Assembly (NCBI RefSeq): GCF_015352455.1
Contig: NZ_JADKPN010000001.1
Coordinates: 248,001-312,000, forward strand
Direction: 5' to 3'
From: Nocardioides islandensis
Lineage (GTDB): Bacteria > Actinomycetota > Actinomycetes > Propionibacteriales > Nocardioidaceae
Length of the DNA: 64,000 nucleotides
Positions within the stretch are counted from its first letter, which is position 1. Every line of letters begins with the position of its first letter. The translations under genes and the position numbers were made by a program. Positions 35,804 through 43,643 of the stretch are shown piece by piece. Below the pieces are notes generated by a model. The model was not told the origin of the DNA and did not search any database. It saw nothing but the letters and a program-made list of their open reading frames with translations.

Positions 35804-36939
35804 GCGACACGCTTCCGACGGCTGGGTACGTCACCGGGCCGGTCGTCGACCACCACTGCCACGGGCTCGTCCTGCGCGACCTCGACCGGCCGGCGTTCGA
35901 GGCGCTGATGAACGAGGGACCGGGCAGCGGCAGGTGGACCGGGTCACCGTTCGACTCGATGCTCGGCCTGGCGATCCGGCGTCACTGCGCTCCGCTGCTG
36001 GGGCTCGAGCCGCATGCGGACGCCGACACCTACCTCGGTCGCCGGCAGGCCCTCGGCCACGAGGAGGTGGCGCGGCGGATGCTCGGCGCGGCCGACATCG
36101 GCACGCTCCTCGTCGACACCGGCTTCCAGCCCGACGAGATCTGCTCGCCGGCCGAGGTCGCCGCCCTCGCGGGCGACACCACGCGCTCGCACCAGGTCAT
36201 CCGGCTGGAGACCACGGCCCAGGACCTGCTGGCCGAGGGCACCGACCCGAAGGAGCTGCGCACGGCGGTCCGGCAGCGGCTGGCGGAGTCCGAGGCGGTC
36301 GCCGCCAAGAGCATCGCGGCGTACCGCTGCGGCCTGGACCTCCTCGACGGGCGCCCGACCGACATGGAGGTGGCGGCCGCCCTGCACCGGCAACGGCCGG
36401 CGGACGGCGAGACCTGGCGGATCACCGACCGCACGGTCGTCAGCGCCCTGGCGTGGACGGCCATCGAGGCCGGTCTCCCGCTGCAGCTGCACGTCGGGTA
36501 CGGCGACAGCGACGTCGACCTGCTCGCCTGCGACCCGCTGCACCTGACGGCGTTCCTGCGGGCCACCCAGCGCTACGACGTCCCCGTGCTGCTGCTGCAC
36601 AACTACCCGTTCCACCGCCACGCGGCGTACCTCGCCCAGGTCTTCGACCACGTCTTCATGGACGTGGGCCTGGCCGTCCACAACACCGGCGCCCTCTCGC
36701 GGCGGGTCATCGAGGACACGCTGGAGCTGGTGCCGTTCGGCAAGCTGCTGCACTCGTCCGACGCGTTCGGGCTGGCCGAGCTGTACTACCTCGGCACCGC
36801 GCTGTTCCGGCAAGGTCTGCACGACGTGCTCGAGGACCTGGTCATGCGCGACGAGCTGTCGGAGGCGGACGCGGCACGGATCGGCCGGCAGGTGGCCGCG
36901 GAGAACGCGACGCGGGCGTACGGCTTGGGCTCGGGCTGA
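35800..36939 (+). CDS. FluG-type amidohydrolase
   Basis: 379 residues of the metal-dependent amidohydrolase-2 fold. VVDHHCHGLV near residue 15 gives the HxH metal pair. LQLHVGYGDSDVDL and LLHNYPFHRHAAYLAQVFDHVFMDVGLAVHN are characteristic of the N-terminal domain of FluG proteins, and LLHSSDAFGLAELYYLG holds the final aspartate. In FluG this domain is fused to a GS-like domain; here the two are separate genes flanking a permease. It would hydrolyse an amide or gamma-glutamyl intermediate. GTG 35800 overlaps the permease stop. Confidence 0.85.
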   Translation: MSDTLPTAGYVTGPVVDHHCHGLVLRDLDRPAFEALMNEGPGSGRWTGSPFDSMLGLAIRRHCAPLLGLEPHADADTYLGRRQALGHEEVARRMLGAADIGTLLVDTGFQPDEICSPAEVAALAGDTTRSHQVIRLETTAQDLLAEGTDPKELRTAVRQRLAESEAVAAKSIAAYRCGLDLLDGRPTDMEVAAALHRQRPADGETWRITDRTVVSALAWTAIEAGLPLQLHVGYGDSDVDLLACDPLHLTAFLRATQRYDVPVLLLHNYPFHRHAAYLAQVFDHVFMDVGLAVHNTGALSRRVIEDTLELVPFGKLLHSSDAFGLAELYYLGTALFRQGLHDVLEDLVMRDELSEADAARIGRQVAAENATRAYGLGSG

Positions 36940-36944
36940 CACCG

Positions 36945-36962
36945 CCTGCAAGTTTCTGCAGG
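36945..36962. terminator. Small inverted repeat after the amidohydrolase gene
   Basis: CCTGCA-AGTTTC-TGCAGG, six pairs around a six-base loop, six bases after the stop codon. It could be a weak terminator or an operator of the protease gene. Confidence 0.3.
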
Positions 36963-37067
36963 ACGTATAGATGAGGGGTGTAGACCCTTGCCCCCCCACT
37001 CCGGATGCGCTGGAATCTGCGCGACCCGCACCGGGGATCGGCCCGGTGCTCTCTTCCAGGGAGTCTC

Positions 37068-38627
37068 ATGAAGAAGCAACTCCTGGCTGCCGTCGCCGCG
37101 GCCGGCTGCGTCACCGCAGCCATCGCCGCCGGCACCGGCACCTCGCAGGCCGCGCCGAACCAGGCCGGCCCGCACCAGTCCCGGGCCGCCGCCATCGCCA
37201 CCGCCCGGGCCAACGCCACGTTGCACGCCGGCGTCACGCGCGGACAGGGCGCGCGAGTCACCGACACCGTCCTCGACCGGTCGGGCAGCCACGTCCGCTT
37301 CGAGCGCACCTACCGGGGCCTCGAGGTGGTGGGCGGCGACTTCGTCGTGCACCAGAACACCGACGGCCGTTACACGTCGTACTCCGGCAAGCACCTCGCC
37401 CCGTTCACCCTCTCCACGCGCGCCACGGTCGCACCGCAGCGCGCGGCCCACCGCGCGACCGGCCTGGTCCACTACAGGGCCACGCGGTCCACCCCGCGCC
37501 TGGTCGTGCTGGCCACCGGCAAGTCCCCGCGGCTGGCCTGGAAGGTCACCGTCGAAGGGCGCCGCGCCGACGGCTCGCCCGCCGGCAAGTACGTGTTCGT
37601 CGGTGCCAGGTCCGGCCGCGTCCTCGCGAGCTGGCCGTCGGTGCTCAACGACACCGGCACGGGCAACAGCCTGACGCTGGGCCAGGTGCCGATCGACACC
37701 ACGAACACCGGCTCGGGCTTCACGATGGTCGACCCCAACCGTGGCGGCAACGAGACCCACAACGGCCCCGCCACCGCCGCGCCGCTGTTCGCCGACGCGG
37801 ACAACGTCTGGGGCAACGGCACGACGAGCGACCCGGCGACGGCCGGCGTCGACGCCCACTACGGCATCGCCAAGACCTGGGACTACTACCTCACCACCTT
37901 CAACCGTCGCGGCATCGCCAACGACGGCAAGGGCGCCCGCGCCTTCGTCCACGACGGTGCCTACGTCAACGCGTCCTGGAGCGACTCGTGCTTCTGCATG
38001 CGGTACGGCGACGGCGACGCCACGACGTACCCGTTGGTCGCCCTCGACATCGCCGGCCACGAGATGAGCCACGGCGTCACCAGCCGGTCGGCCAACCTCA
38101 CCTACCGCGGTGAGTCCGGCGGCCTGAACGAGGCGACGTCGGACATCTTCGGCACCAACGTCGAGTGGTACGCGAACAACGCCAACGACGTCCCCGACTA
38201 CGTGATCGGCGAGGAGATCTACCGGAGCTACAACCCGGCGACCAACTACGTGCGCCGGATGGACAACCCGGCACTCGACGGCGGCAGCCTCAGCTGCTAC
38301 TCCCGGCGCGCGAAGTCGGTCGACGTGCACTACTCCTCGGGCATCGCCAACCACTTCTTCTACCTGCTGTCCGAGGGCAGCGGCGCGAAGTCGATCAACG
38401 GCATCGCCTACAACAGCCCGACCTGCAACGGCTCCACGATCACCGGAATCGGCCGGGACGCGGCGCAGCGGATCTGGTACTCCGCGCTGACCAGCTACAT
38501 GACCTCCAGCACCAACTACGCCGGTGCCCGGGTCGCGACGATCAGCGCCTCCACCGCCCTGTACGGCGCCACCTCGGCGCAGACCAACGCCGTGCAGGCG
38601 GCCTGGTCGGCGGTCTCGGTCAACTAG
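37068..38627 (+). CDS. Secreted thermolysin-like (M4) metallopeptidase
   Basis: 519 residues. A signal peptide (KKQLLAAVAAAGCVTAAIAA) is followed by an FTP/PepSY-type inhibitory propeptide (about 35-190), ending near the SLTLGQVPIDTTNTG segment. The catalytic domain shows GHEMSHGVTSRSANLTYRGE with the zinc HExxH motif and GGLNEATSDIFG with the third zinc ligand Glu. VHYSSGIANHFFYLLSEG contributes the C-terminal catalytic His region. It would be exported, autoprocessed and degrade extracellular protein. AGGGAG upstream supports ATG 37068. Confidence 0.93.
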   Translation: MKKQLLAAVAAAGCVTAAIAAGTGTSQAAPNQAGPHQSRAAAIATARANATLHAGVTRGQGARVTDTVLDRSGSHVRFERTYRGLEVVGGDFVVHQNTDGRYTSYSGKHLAPFTLSTRATVAPQRAAHRATGLVHYRATRSTPRLVVLATGKSPRLAWKVTVEGRRADGSPAGKYVFVGARSGRVLASWPSVLNDTGTGNSLTLGQVPIDTTNTGSGFTMVDPNRGGNETHNGPATAAPLFADADNVWGNGTTSDPATAGVDAHYGIAKTWDYYLTTFNRRGIANDGKGARAFVHDGAYVNASWSDSCFCMRYGDGDATTYPLVALDIAGHEMSHGVTSRSANLTYRGESGGLNEATSDIFGTNVEWYANNANDVPDYVIGEEIYRSYNPATNYVRRMDNPALDGGSLSCYSRRAKSVDVHYSSGIANHFFYLLSEGSGAKSINGIAYNSPTCNGSTITGIGRDAAQRIWYSALTSYMTSSTNYAGARVATISASTALYGATSAQTNAVQAAWSAVSVN

Positions 38628-38634
38628 CGCTGAT

Positions 38635-38681
38635 GGTGGTCGAGCCCTTCGAGACGCCTCGTCTCGAAGGGCTCGACCACC
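38635..38681. terminator. Perfect 22-pair hairpin, GTGGTCGAG/CTCGACCAC repeat type
   Basis: Arms 38635-38656 and 38660-38681 pair perfectly around a 3-base loop, 8 bases after the protease stop. The arm contains CCCTTCGAGACG, also present in the hutU insertion. It probably terminates the protease transcript. Confidence 0.8.
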
Positions 38682-38688
38682 TCACAAG

Positions 38689-38702
38689 TTACCGACGAGT
38701 AG
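38689..38702. promoter_or_regulatory. Shared operator candidate TTACCGACGAGTAG upstream of etfD
   Basis: Together with three flanking bases (AAG), 16 of 17 positions match the site at 55239-55255 before the acyl-CoA dehydrogenase gene. The TTAC(C/T)-GACG-AGTAG shape is a near-palindrome of the kind TetR-family regulators bind. It lies about 60-70 bases upstream of the predicted etfD transcription start. Confidence 0.6.
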
Positions 38703-38726
38703 GGCATTTCTCACGCCGGTCACCGG

Positions 38727-38755
38727 CTGACCTGGTCGACGACCCCCTCTAGGCT
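38727..38755 (+). promoter_or_regulatory. Promoter of etfD: CTGACC - 17 bases - TAGGCT
   Basis: A TTGACC-like -35 (38727-38732) is spaced 17 bases from a TAGGCT -10 (38750-38755). Transcription would start near 38762, leaving a leader of about 38 bases that contains GGAG before GTG 38800. Confidence 0.5.
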
Positions 38756-38799
38756 CGGGCAGTCACACGGCGTCTGACCGACAACCTGGAGTGCTCCTC

Positions 38800-41760
38800 G
38801 TGAACTGGGTCCTGCTGATCGGCCTGCTGCTCAACGTCATCGCCCTGCCGATCGTGGCCAGGCGCGTGGTGTTCCTCTACCGCCTGATCACCGCCGGCCA
38901 GCCCGCACCCGGTCGCATCGAGGGCGTCACCGGCCGGTTGGGGGCGACCCTGAAGCGGCAGCTGGTCGAGGTGTTCGGCCAGCGCAAGCTGCTCAAGTGG
39001 AGCCTGCCGGGCGCCGCGCACTTCTTCGTGTTCTGGGCGTTCGTGATCCTCGCCAGCGTCTACCTGGAGGCGTACGGCGCGCTGTTCGACTCGCACTTCG
39101 CGATCCCGCTGATCGGGCACTGGGCCCTGCTGGGCTTCCTCCAGGACTTCATCGCGCTGATGGCGCTGGCCGGCATCATCACCTTCGCGGTCATCCGCCT
39201 GCAGAACTCCCCTGAGCGGCTGGGCCGCAAGTCCCGCTTCAAGGGCTCGCACCTGGGCGGTGCCTGGGTCGTGCTCTTCATGATCTTCAACGTCATCTGG
39301 TCGCTGTTCCTGTTCCGCGGCGCGGCGTCGGCGCTGGGCAACCTGCCCTACAAGTCCGGCGCGTTCATGTCGATCGCCGTGGGGAACTGGCTCGACGGGT
39401 TGGACCACGGGACCGTGGAGTTCCTCGAGCACCTCGGCCTGCTGCTCCACATCGGCATCATGCTGGTGTTCCTGGTCGACGTGGTGCACTCCAAGCACCT
39501 GCACATCTTCGTCGCGCCGCTGAACGTCATGTTCGGCCGCTCGCCCCAGGCGCTGGGTGCGGTGGTGCCGATGAGGTCCGGCGGCAAGCCGGTGACCCTC
39601 GACGACATGGACGACCTCGACGAGGACGCCCGTCTCGGCGTCGGCGCCGTCGAGGACTTCACGTGGAAGGGCCTGCTCGACTTCGCGACCTGCACCGAGT
39701 GCGGTCGCTGCCAGTCGCAGTGCCCGGCCTGGAACACCGAGAAGCCGCTCTCGCCCAAGATGCTCATCCTCGACCTGCGCGACCACGCGTTCGCTAAGGC
39801 GCCGTACATCCTGGCCTCCGAGGGCGCCCGCGACGGGCTCTCGACCGCCGCAAAGGAGGAGGCCGCGCGCCCGCTCATCGCAGACGAGGCGGCGTACGGC
39901 GTCATCGACCCCGACGTCCTGTGGTCGTGCACGAACTGCGGCGCCTGCGTGAACCAGTGCCCCGTCGACATCGAGCACGTCGACCACATCATCGACATGC
40001 GCCGCTACCAGGTGCTCGTCGAGAACAACTTCCCCGCCGAGCTGAGCCAGCTGTTCCGCGGCCTGGAGGGCAAGGGCAACCCCTGGAACATGTCGGCGCA
40101 GGGCCGCCTCGACTGGGCCAAGGGCCTCGACTTCGAGGTCCCGGTCGTCGGCGACGACATCGAGTCGCTGGAGTCGGTGGACTGGCTGTTCTGGGTCGGC
40201 TGCGCCGGGGCCTACGAGGACCGCGCCAAGAAGACCACCCGCGCCGTCGCCGAGCTGCTCCACATCGCGGGCGTCTCGTTCGGCGTCCTGGGCAACGGCG
40301 AGACCTGCACCGGCGACCCCGCCCGGCGCGCCGGCAACGAGTTCGTCTACCAAGGCCTGGCGCAGGAGAACGTCGCGACGCTGACCGAGGCGAAGGTCAA
40401 GCAGGTCGTCACCACCTGCGCACACTGCTTCAACACGCTGAAGAACGAGTACAAGGACTTCGGCATCGAGCTCGAGGTCGTCCACCACACCCAGCTGCTC
40501 AACCGGCTCGTGCGCGAGGGCAAGCTGACGCCGGTCGCGTCCGGCGAGGGCGCCTCGAAGCGGTCGATCACCTACCACGACCCGTGCTTCCTCGGGCGCC
40601 ACAACCAGGTCTACAGCCCGCCCCGCGAGCTGCTCCAGGTGCTGCCCGGGGCCGAGTACGTCGAGATGGAGCGGTCCCAGGAACGCTCCTTCTGCTGCGG
40701 CGCCGGCGGCGCCCGCATGTGGATGGAGGAGCGGATCGGGGAGCGGATCAACGAGAACCGCACCCGCGAGGCCGTCGGCACCGGCGCCGACCAGATCGCC
40801 GTCGGCTGCCCCTTCTGCCGCGTGATGCTGGACGACGGGCTGACCGCCGCGCAGTCGCGCGGCGAGGCCCGCGAGGAGGTCGAGGTCCTCGACGTCGCGC
40901 AGATGCTGCTCGCCTCGGTCAAGGGCGTCTCGGCGACGAAGGCACCGGTCGTGGCCGGCTCGGCCCCGGGCCCGTCCGCCCCGCCGGCCGCCGGTGAGTC
41001 CGAGTCGTCACCGACCGGCACGACGGACACCGAGGCGCCACCGGCCGTCCCGGACGACGCCGGCTCGCTGTTCGACACCCCGGCCCCGGTCCAGGAGAAG
41101 CCGGTCGAGGCCGAGCCCGCGGAGAAGGCGGGCGGCTCCCTCTTCGACGACGCCTCGTCGCTCTTCGACACTCCGGCTCCCGCCGAGGCCCCGAAGGCCG
41201 CGGAGCCCCCGCCCGAGGAGCCGAAGCCCGCGGGCGGGTCGCTCGTCGACGAGGGCACCTCGCTCTTCGACACCCCCGCCCCCGCGGCCGAGCCTGGGAA
41301 GACACCCGAGCCCGGGCCCGCCACCCCCGAGGAGAAGCCTGCCTCGGCGAAGATCGACGAGAGCGCGTCACTCTTCGACATCGGCGACGCGCCGGCTGCT
41401 CCTGCCGCTGAGCCGGAGCCCGAGCCCGAGCCCGAGCCGGAGCCCGAGCCGGAGCCGGCCGCGAAGGCCGAGCCCGCGAAGCCGGGCCTGGCCGGCAAGC
41501 TTCCCGACGACGTGTCCCTCTTCGACGTGGGGGACCCGGCCCCCAGCGCGGCCCCCAGCGCGGCAACCAGCGCGGCTCCGGATCCGGTGGCGCTGAGCCA
41601 GGCCGCCACCGCGGCCGCTTCCGGCGACCCGGACACCATCCTCGACGCCGACGACGAGCCGCGGCCTGACGAGCCGGAGCCCGCGGCGCCGCAGGCCGAG
41701 GCCAAGCCGAGGCCCGCCGACGGCAGGATCGACGAGGCCGGCTCCCTCTTCGACCTCTGA
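38800..41760 (+). CDS. etfD: EtfD/FadF-type membrane Fe-S oxidoreductase with SLFD-repeat tail
   Basis: 986 residues. Residues 1-240 form about five to six membrane helices of the nitrate-reductase-gamma/HdrE type. Two ferredoxin clusters follow: CTECGRCQSQC (about 298) and CTNCGACVNQC (about 377). Two heterodisulfide-reductase CCG-type domains follow, with WVGCAGAYEDR and TCAHCFNTLKNEY, then FCCGAGGARMWMEE (about 630) and CPFCRVML. In mycobacteria this family (EtfD) passes electrons from ETF to menaquinone during fatty acid oxidation. The last 270 residues are disordered and carry seven SLFD motifs plus one SLVD (41065-41754). GTG 38800 has GGAG eight bases upstream. Confidence 0.88.
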   Translation: MNWVLLIGLLLNVIALPIVARRVVFLYRLITAGQPAPGRIEGVTGRLGATLKRQLVEVFGQRKLLKWSLPGAAHFFVFWAFVILASVYLEAYGALFDSHFAIPLIGHWALLGFLQDFIALMALAGIITFAVIRLQNSPERLGRKSRFKGSHLGGAWVVLFMIFNVIWSLFLFRGAASALGNLPYKSGAFMSIAVGNWLDGLDHGTVEFLEHLGLLLHIGIMLVFLVDVVHSKHLHIFVAPLNVMFGRSPQALGAVVPMRSGGKPVTLDDMDDLDEDARLGVGAVEDFTWKGLLDFATCTECGRCQSQCPAWNTEKPLSPKMLILDLRDHAFAKAPYILASEGARDGLSTAAKEEAARPLIADEAAYGVIDPDVLWSCTNCGACVNQCPVDIEHVDHIIDMRRYQVLVENNFPAELSQLFRGLEGKGNPWNMSAQGRLDWAKGLDFEVPVVGDDIESLESVDWLFWVGCAGAYEDRAKKTTRAVAELLHIAGVSFGVLGNGETCTGDPARRAGNEFVYQGLAQENVATLTEAKVKQVVTTCAHCFNTLKNEYKDFGIELEVVHHTQLLNRLVREGKLTPVASGEGASKRSITYHDPCFLGRHNQVYSPPRELLQVLPGAEYVEMERSQERSFCCGAGGARMWMEERIGERINENRTREAVGTGADQIAVGCPFCRVMLDDGLTAAQSRGEAREEVEVLDVAQMLLASVKGVSATKAPVVAGSAPGPSAPPAAGESESSPTGTTDTEAPPAVPDDAGSLFDTPAPVQEKPVEAEPAEKAGGSLFDDASSLFDTPAPAEAPKAAEPPPEEPKPAGGSLVDEGTSLFDTPAPAAEPGKTPEPGPATPEEKPASAKIDESASLFDIGDAPAAPAAEPEPEPEPEPEPEPEPAAKAEPAKPGLAGKLPDDVSLFDVGDPAPSAAPSAATSAAPDPVALSQAATAAASGDPDTILDADDEPRPDEPEPAAPQAEAKPRPADGRIDEAGSLFDL

Positions 41761-41782
41761 CACCGATGACGTCACCGCGACA

Positions 41783-41839
41783 CCGGGTGGGGTGCCCGAG
41801 GACGCGCACCAGGCGTCGCGGGGCACCCGACTCACCCGG
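41783..41839. terminator. Branched inverted repeat after etfD
   Basis: CCGGGTG (41783-41789) pairs with CACCCGG (41833-41839), GGGTGCCC pairs with GGGCACCC (41821-41828), and GACGC/GCGTC form an inner stem (41801-41817). It begins 22 bases after the stop and is a probable factor-assisted terminator. Confidence 0.55.
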
Positions 41840-41892
41840 GGATCAGGCCGCTGACCTGCGCAGACGCCGTACGATGCCACGTGACGCCGATC

Positions 41893-41934
41893 TGATGTCA
41901 CCAATCGCTTGACATGACATCACTGTGATGTCAT
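41893..41934. promoter_or_regulatory. Autoregulatory operator: phased TGATGTCA/TGACATCA boxes
   Basis: TGATGTCA occurs at 41893-41900 and 41926-41933, and its complement TGACATCA at 41915-41922; the starts are 22 and 11 bases apart. The last two are the core of a perfect 10+1+10 palindrome (41914-41934) placed between the -35 and -10 elements of the RHH gene promoter. A repressor dimer of dimers could occupy these sites. Confidence 0.7.
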
Positions 41935-41937
41935 GCT
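41909..41937 (+). promoter_or_regulatory. Leaderless promoter TTGACA - 17 bases - CATGCT
   Basis: A perfect -35 TTGACA (41909-41914) and a -10 CATGCT (41932-41937) are 17 bases apart. The ATG at 41945 follows seven bases later, so the transcript should begin at or next to the start codon. The operator palindrome fills the spacer. Confidence 0.6.
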
Positions 41938-41944
41938 GATGCAC

Positions 41945-42484
41945 ATGGACATCACCCCGTACGTCGACAGCCTGAAGCGGGACCTCATGGCCGCCGCCGA
42001 GGCCGCCGGTGACGAGGCGCGGAACACCGCCGAGCGGCTGACCTACGCCCTCGACCCCGCCGCCCGGCTCGCCCTGATGGAGGCCATCTCACAGGCCGCC
42101 GCCGAGATCACCGCCGAGCTGCCCAGTGGCGGCGTCGACGTCCGGCTCGACGGCCGCGACCTCGACTTCGTCGTGCACGCGCCGAGCGCCGCGCCGGCCC
42201 CGCCGGCTCCTCCCGCACCGCCGATGCCCGGCGAGGACGACGAGGAGGGCGGCCTGGCCCGGATCACGCTCCGCATCCCGGAGTCGGTCAAGACCAGGGC
42301 CGAGGAGATGGCGGCCCGGTCCGGCCAGTCGCTCAACACCTGGCTGGTCAACGTCGTCCGTTCCGCCACCCGCGAGGGCGCGATCAACGTCGACATCGAC
42401 CTCTCGAGCATCCCGTTCTTCGGCAACGACCCCTTCGGGGGCGGCAAGCAGCGCGGCAACCGCCGCATGACCGGCTGGCTCTAG
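41945..42484 (+). CDS. Ribbon-helix-helix (Arc/HicB-like) DNA-binding protein
   Basis: 179 residues. Residues 1-85 form a helical domain (MDITPYVDSLKRDLMAAAEA). A Pro/Ala linker (about 88-100) follows, then a ribbon-helix-helix: ITLRIPESVKTRAEEMAARS and SLNTWLVNVVRSATRE (about 110-145). RHH proteins are usually dimeric repressors and often autoregulate. Start options are ATG 41933, 41939 and 41945; the last fits the leaderless promoter. First gene of a unit with the DUF4097 and 50-residue genes. Confidence 0.82.
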   Translation: MDITPYVDSLKRDLMAAAEAAGDEARNTAERLTYALDPAARLALMEAISQAAAEITAELPSGGVDVRLDGRDLDFVVHAPSAAPAPPAPPAPPMPGEDDEEGGLARITLRIPESVKTRAEEMAARSGQSLNTWLVNVVRSATREGAINVDIDLSSIPFFGNDPFGGGKQRGNRRMTGWL

Positions 42485-42566
42485 ACCTCCGGCCCCACCA
42501 CCACTCACCCACCCTGCGACAGCCGCACTCGGCTGGTCCCGCGGACGAACACACCCTGGAGACACC

Positions 42567-43391
42567 ATGGAGATCCACGAGTTCGAGACCCACGAGCCGG
42601 TCGACCTGTACGTCGAGATCGGCAAGGGCAACGTCCACGTCACCGCGTCCGACACCACGGCCACGACCGTCGAGGTCGAGGGTCGCGAGCCCGAGAAGGT
42701 CGAGGTCCGCCAGGACGGCCGCCAGATCAGCGTCATCGGTCCCAAGAGCAACCGGGGGCTGTTCGGCGGCGAGCCGCAGTACGAGATCACGATCAGCCTG
42801 CCGACCCGCAGCAACGCGGTCGTCAAGACCGGGAGCGCCGACGTCCAGCTCGACGGCACCTTCGGGCACGGCCAGGTCAAGAGCGGTTCCGGCGACGTCA
42901 CCCTCGACACCTTCGAGGCCCCGGTGATCGTCGAGACCGGCTCCGGCGACATCGCCATCACGCGGGCCGGCGCCGAGCTCCGCATCAAGAGCGGCTCCGG
43001 CGACGTGAACGTCGAGCAGGTGCAGGGCACCTCTTCGGTGTCCACCGGCTCCGGCGACGTCCAGCTCGGCACGACGCACGCACCGACCGTCGTGAAGACC
43101 GGTTCGGGCGACCTGGAGATCGGCCGCGCCGGCGACGGCGTCTCGATGTCGACCGGCAGCGGTGACATGCGGATCCGCAACGCCACCAAGGGCAAGCTCA
43201 GCGCCAAGGGCGCCTCGGGCGACGTGCTCATCGGCATCCCGGCCGGCGTCCCGGTGTGGACGGACCTCACCACCGTCAGCGGGGACATCAGCTCCGACCT
43301 CCAGGGCGCCGGCCAGCCCGAGCCCGGCGCGGACTACATCGAGCTGCGGGCGAAGACCGTCAGCGGCGACATCCACCTCAGCGAAGTCTGA
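42567..43391 (+). CDS. DUF4097-type beta-helix/adhesin-like repeat protein
   Basis: 274 residues, no signal peptide or membrane helix. From about residue 85 it repeats a 17-20-residue unit centred on SGSGDV/TGSGDI (for example VKSGSGDVTLDTFEA, VETGSGDIAITRAGA, IKSGSGDVNVEQVQG), giving the parallel beta-helix of DUF4097/DUF4098 proteins. GGAG sits six bases before ATG 42567. Co-transcription with an RHH regulator is seen in other actinobacteria as far as I recall; its biochemical role is unknown. Confidence 0.85.
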   Translation: MEIHEFETHEPVDLYVEIGKGNVHVTASDTTATTVEVEGREPEKVEVRQDGRQISVIGPKSNRGLFGGEPQYEITISLPTRSNAVVKTGSADVQLDGTFGHGQVKSGSGDVTLDTFEAPVIVETGSGDIAITRAGAELRIKSGSGDVNVEQVQGTSSVSTGSGDVQLGTTHAPTVVKTGSGDLEIGRAGDGVSMSTGSGDMRIRNATKGKLSAKGASGDVLIGIPAGVPVWTDLTTVSGDISSDLQGAGQPEPGADYIELRAKTVSGDIHLSEV

Positions 43392-43433
43392 CCACCACCA
43401 ACCCAGACCCACGAAACCAAGGAGACAACAGCC

Positions 43434-43586
43434 ATGTCGAACAGCCTGGTCCTCAACGAGCAGCTGACCCACCACCTCATCAAGGAGCGCGTGGCGCGGG
43501 CCGCAGAGCCCCACATCCACACCGGCTCCCGCCGCCACCGGCTGGCGCAGAGCATGCACCGCTGGGCCAACCGCCTGGACAAGTGA
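43434..43586 (+). CDS. 50-residue basic protein of the RHH/DUF4097 unit
   Basis: The frame begins MSNSLVLNEQLTHHLIKERV and ends HRWANRLDK. It is short but well supported: AAGGAG lies nine bases before ATG 43434, the gap to the DUF4097 gene is 42 bases, and a strong hairpin follows its stop. It is helical and rich in His and Arg (His at 13, 14, 27, 29, 35 and 42). No family is recognised; it may be a small partner of the regulator or of the beta-helix protein. Confidence 0.7.
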   Translation: MSNSLVLNEQLTHHLIKERVARAAEPHIHTGSRRHRLAQSMHRWANRLDK

Positions 43587-43600
43587 GCCGCAGCCCGACC

Positions 43601-43629
43601 TGACCCGCCCGGATCCACCGGGCGGGTCA
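43601..43629. terminator. 12-pair hairpin between convergent genes
   Basis: TGACCCGCCCGG (43601-43612), loop ATCCA, CCGGGCGGGTCA (43618-43629). It is perfect, 15 bases after the small gene and 15 bases before the dcd stop, so it can serve both transcripts. Confidence 0.75.
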
Positions 43630-43643
43630 GTGCTGTGTGCGGC

